A DNA stretch of 7,229 bases, from assembly GCA_007136375.1 (NCBI GenBank), contig SLHB01000417.1, positions 1-7,229 of the forward strand, read 5' to 3'. The position numbers were made by a program, and so were the translations under genes. The stretch is from Candidatus Hydrogenedentota bacterium (GTDB lineage Bacteria > Hydrogenedentota > Hydrogenedentia > Hydrogenedentales > SLHB01). Below, piece by piece: positions 5,571 to 7,229 of this stretch (its first letter is position 1; the number at the start of each line of letters is the position of its first letter). The notes under the pieces were generated by a model. The model was given only the letters and a program-made list of their open reading frames with translations. It was not told the origin of the DNA and made no database searches.

Positions 5571-6563
5571 GCGAAAATCGGCGTAATGAGCTTTGCCCAC
5601 ATGCATGCGTACGCCTACGCGGAAGCCCTCAAATCCCTGCCCAACGCGGACTTCGCGGGCGTCTGGGACGATGACGCCGCCCGCGGCGAAGCGGCCGCGA
5701 AACTCTACGGCGTGCCCTTCACGGCGGATATGGACGCCTTTCTCGGCGGCGGCCTTGACGGCGTCATCATCACCTCGGAGAACATGAAGCACCGGGCCAT
5801 GGTGGAGAAGGCCGCCGCCGCCGGAGCCTGGATCCTCTGCGAAAAGCCTATCGCCCCGAACACCGAAGACGCCGCCGCCATCGTCGCGGCCTGCAAGCAG
5901 GCCAAGGTCGGCCTCGGCACCGCCTTCCCCTGCCGCTTCATCCCCGCGCTGACGCAAGTCAAGGACCAGCTCGACGCCGGCGGTCTCGGCGCCCTCTATG
6001 CCGCGTCCTGCACCAACAACGGCCAATTCCCGGGCGGCTGGTTCGCCGATGAGGCCCTCAGCGGCGGCGGCGCCACCATGGACCACACCGTCCACGTCGC
6101 CGACGTCCTTCGCTGGTTCACCGGAAAAGAGTTCACCAAGGTCTACTGCGAGAACGGCAACCTCCTCCGGGAAGGCATCAACACCGACGACATCGGCGCC
6201 TTACACTTGGAGATGGACGGCGGCCTCGTCGTATCCCACATCGCCAGTTGGAACCGCCCCCAAAGCTTTCCCACCTGGGGCGACGTAACCATGGAGCTCG
6301 TCGGCGAACGCGGCGTGGTCAACGTCGACGCCTTCAACCAGAAGATCGACGTGTACGACGACGAAGCGGGCAAGGGCGCCTGGGCCTATTGGGGCGGCGA
6401 CCCGAACCGGAGCCTCGTGAACGACTTCATCGCCGCCATCCACGAAGGACGGGAGCCCGCCGCCACCGGCGTCGACGGCCTCCGCGCCGTGGAAGTGACG
6501 GAAGCGGCCTACGCCTCCGCCAAGAGCGGCGCCATGGCCGAGGTGAAGCGCCTCGCCATCTAA
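5568..6563 (+). CDS. Gfo/Idh/MocA family oxidoreductase with an atypical nucleotide loop (second copy)
   Basis: This 331-residue cytoplasmic protein has Gfo/Idh/MocA architecture. It keeps IITSENMKH at 67-75, LCEKPIAPNTEDA at 90-102 (K93), and the second-domain motif GGATMDHTVHVADVLRW at 167-183 with D172 and H176, so the catalytic Lys/Asp/His set is intact. The unusual part is the first loop: instead of GxGxxG it reads IGVMSFAHMHAYAYAEAL (4-21), with an AHMHA stretch in place of the last glycines. W33-D34-D35-D36 follows beta-2, and the acidic run suggests NAD preference. This loop type occurs in a recognisable subgroup of the family, so the enzyme may still bind nucleotide, perhaps tightly or in an altered pose. 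Codons are even more C-ending than in the preceding gene. It is the last gene of the cassette, 48 bp after the first dehydrogenase, and ends 33 bp from a convergent methyltransferase. The substrate is unknown; it could be the reductive partner of the first enzyme. Confidence 0.92.
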   Translation: MAKIGVMSFAHMHAYAYAEALKSLPNADFAGVWDDDAARGEAAAKLYGVPFTADMDAFLGGGLDGVIITSENMKHRAMVEKAAAAGAWILCEKPIAPNTEDAAAIVAACKQAKVGLGTAFPCRFIPALTQVKDQLDAGGLGALYAASCTNNGQFPGGWFADEALSGGGATMDHTVHVADVLRWFTGKEFTKVYCENGNLLREGINTDDIGALHLEMDGGLVVSHIASWNRPQSFPTWGDVTMELVGERGVVNVDAFNQKIDVYDDEAGKGAWAYWGGDPNRSLVNDFIAAIHEGREPAATGVDGLRAVEVTEAAYASAKSGAMAEVKRLAI

Positions 6564-6596
6564 CGCCGACGGAGGTTCTGCTAGCTCAAAGGGCCT

Positions 6597-7229
6597 CTAG
6601 CGGGACGGACGGACCAGGTTCTTCACGCGCACCCAAAAGCTCTGGGCCCGCGTGGGGCCAAGAGCCGGCGCGGGTTCGCCTTCCCGCAACAGCACCGCCA
6701 CCAACACGTTGCCCTCGGTCACGGTGGTGACGCAGCGTCCGGCGGCGTGGAAATCCTCGGCCGTCCAAGCGCTGCGGTGCCGCTCGTATTCGTTGCCGCA
6801 CAAGGCCCCCTGGGTCACGGCGATGTACGGCGTCGTCACCAGAACGAAGCGGCGCGCGTGCTCCAGGCATTGGCGCAACAACGCGACGCCGGCGTCCTTC
6901 TCCAGGTGTTCGATGACATCGCCGAGAAAGACGATGTCGTATACGCCGAGGCCCGGAAGGACGTGCTGGACTTCACCTGGGTGCACGGCGTCGTACACAT
7001 AGTCGTGGAGCGGGCTCAGATAGGGCTCGTGGGCTTCGACGCCATCAATGCGCAGCCGCCAATTCTCCCGCCGGTAGCGCTCGGGCTCCTTCTCGGCCGC
7101 CACGATGTCCGTGTACTCCCGGAAGAGAACGCCCCATTTGCCGAAGCCCACGCCCACATCGAGAATCGAATCGGGCTTGGCTTGGCGCACGATGTTGATG
7201 ACGGTGGGAACGCTATTTACCCGGCTAGA
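6597..7229 (-). CDS. Class I SAM-dependent methyltransferase (partial, N-terminus off the right edge)
   Basis: The frame runs from the right edge to TAG at 6597-6599, with 210 residues visible. A GTG at 7190 could serve as a start, but the 13 codons before it stay open and read SSRVNSVPTVINI, which fits a helix leading into the SAM fold, so the true start is probably outside the window. Visible motifs are the SAM-binding SILDVGVGFGKWG at 21-33, an acidic beta-2 end (AAEKEPER), YDIVFLGDVIEHLEK at 97-111, and FVLVTTPY at 128-135 followed by NEYERHRSAWTAEDF. The last block is typical of a small-molecule or glycan-type methyltransferase group often found near surface-polysaccharide genes; that association is recalled family knowledge, not shown here. 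It lies convergent to the sugar cassette and is probably not part of it. Substrate unknown. Confidence 0.85.
   Translation of the reverse strand, partial: SSRVNSVPTVINIVRQAKPDSILDVGVGFGKWGVLFREYTDIVAAEKEPERYRRENWRLRIDGVEAHEPYLSPLHDYVYDAVHPGEVQHVLPGLGVYDIVFLGDVIEHLEKDAGVALLRQCLEHARRFVLVTTPYIAVTQGALCGNEYERHRSAWTAEDFHAAGRCVTTVTEGNVLVAVLLREGEPAPALGPTRAQSFWVRVKNLVRPSR

Noticed and set aside
3888..6095. 735-codon open frame on the minus strand
   Set aside because: It lies antisense to the TIM-barrel gene and both dehydrogenases, which have full family motifs and strong ribosome binding sites. Long antisense frames are common in GC-rich DNA with C-ending codons, and its translation is Gly/Ala/Arg/Asp-rich without a recognisable domain.
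6564..6601. Bidirectional terminator between the convergent genes
   Set aside because: Only a 5-bp GCTAG/CTAGC pairing with a 12-base loop (6580-6601) is present, with no T-run on either side. This is too weak to call.

Overview
The window is GC-rich bacterial DNA with strongly G/C-ending codons, short intergenic gaps and clear Shine-Dalgarno sequences. It carries two chromosomal gene groups that diverge from a shared 354-bp control region, plus the end of a third gene at the right edge. No mobile element, tRNA, rRNA or CRISPR array is visible. The classical (MenFD) menaquinone route next to a sugar-dehydrogenase/TIM-barrel cassette would fit several GC-rich lineages rich in Gfo/Idh/MocA genes (Planctomycetota, Hydrogenedentota, Verrucomicrobiota, Armatimonadota). 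The sequence does not decide between them, so this placement is a low-confidence inference.

Left part (1-3227, minus strand): a menaquinone operon read right to left as menG (demethylmenaquinone methyltransferase, last step), menF (isochorismate synthase, first step) and menD (SEPHCHC synthase, second step, cut by the window edge). The gap between menG and menF is about 23 bp, and menF and menD overlap by 8 bp, so the three are almost certainly co-transcribed. Further men genes would be expected to the left of the window.

Centre (3228-3581): the divergent control region. A good sigma70-type promoter (TTGACT-17-TACACT) faces right and a weaker one (TTGACT-17-TAATGT) faces left. The two -35 elements form a perfect inverted repeat. 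Dyads lie over the right-hand -10 and directly beside the left-hand -10, and two further perfect palindromes lie further out on each side.

Right part (3582-6563, plus strand): a three-gene sugar or polyol cassette, made of a xylose-isomerase-like TIM-barrel isomerase/epimerase followed by two different Gfo/Idh/MocA NAD(P)-dependent dehydrogenases. A TIM-barrel epimerase with two oxidoreductases suggests oxidation, epimerisation or isomerisation of the keto intermediate, then reduction. This has precedent in the E. coli ycj glucoside/guloside genes and in inositol isomer conversion, but the substrate here cannot be read from the sequence. At the far right (6597-7229, minus strand) lies the 3' part of a class I SAM-dependent methyltransferase that converges on the cassette.
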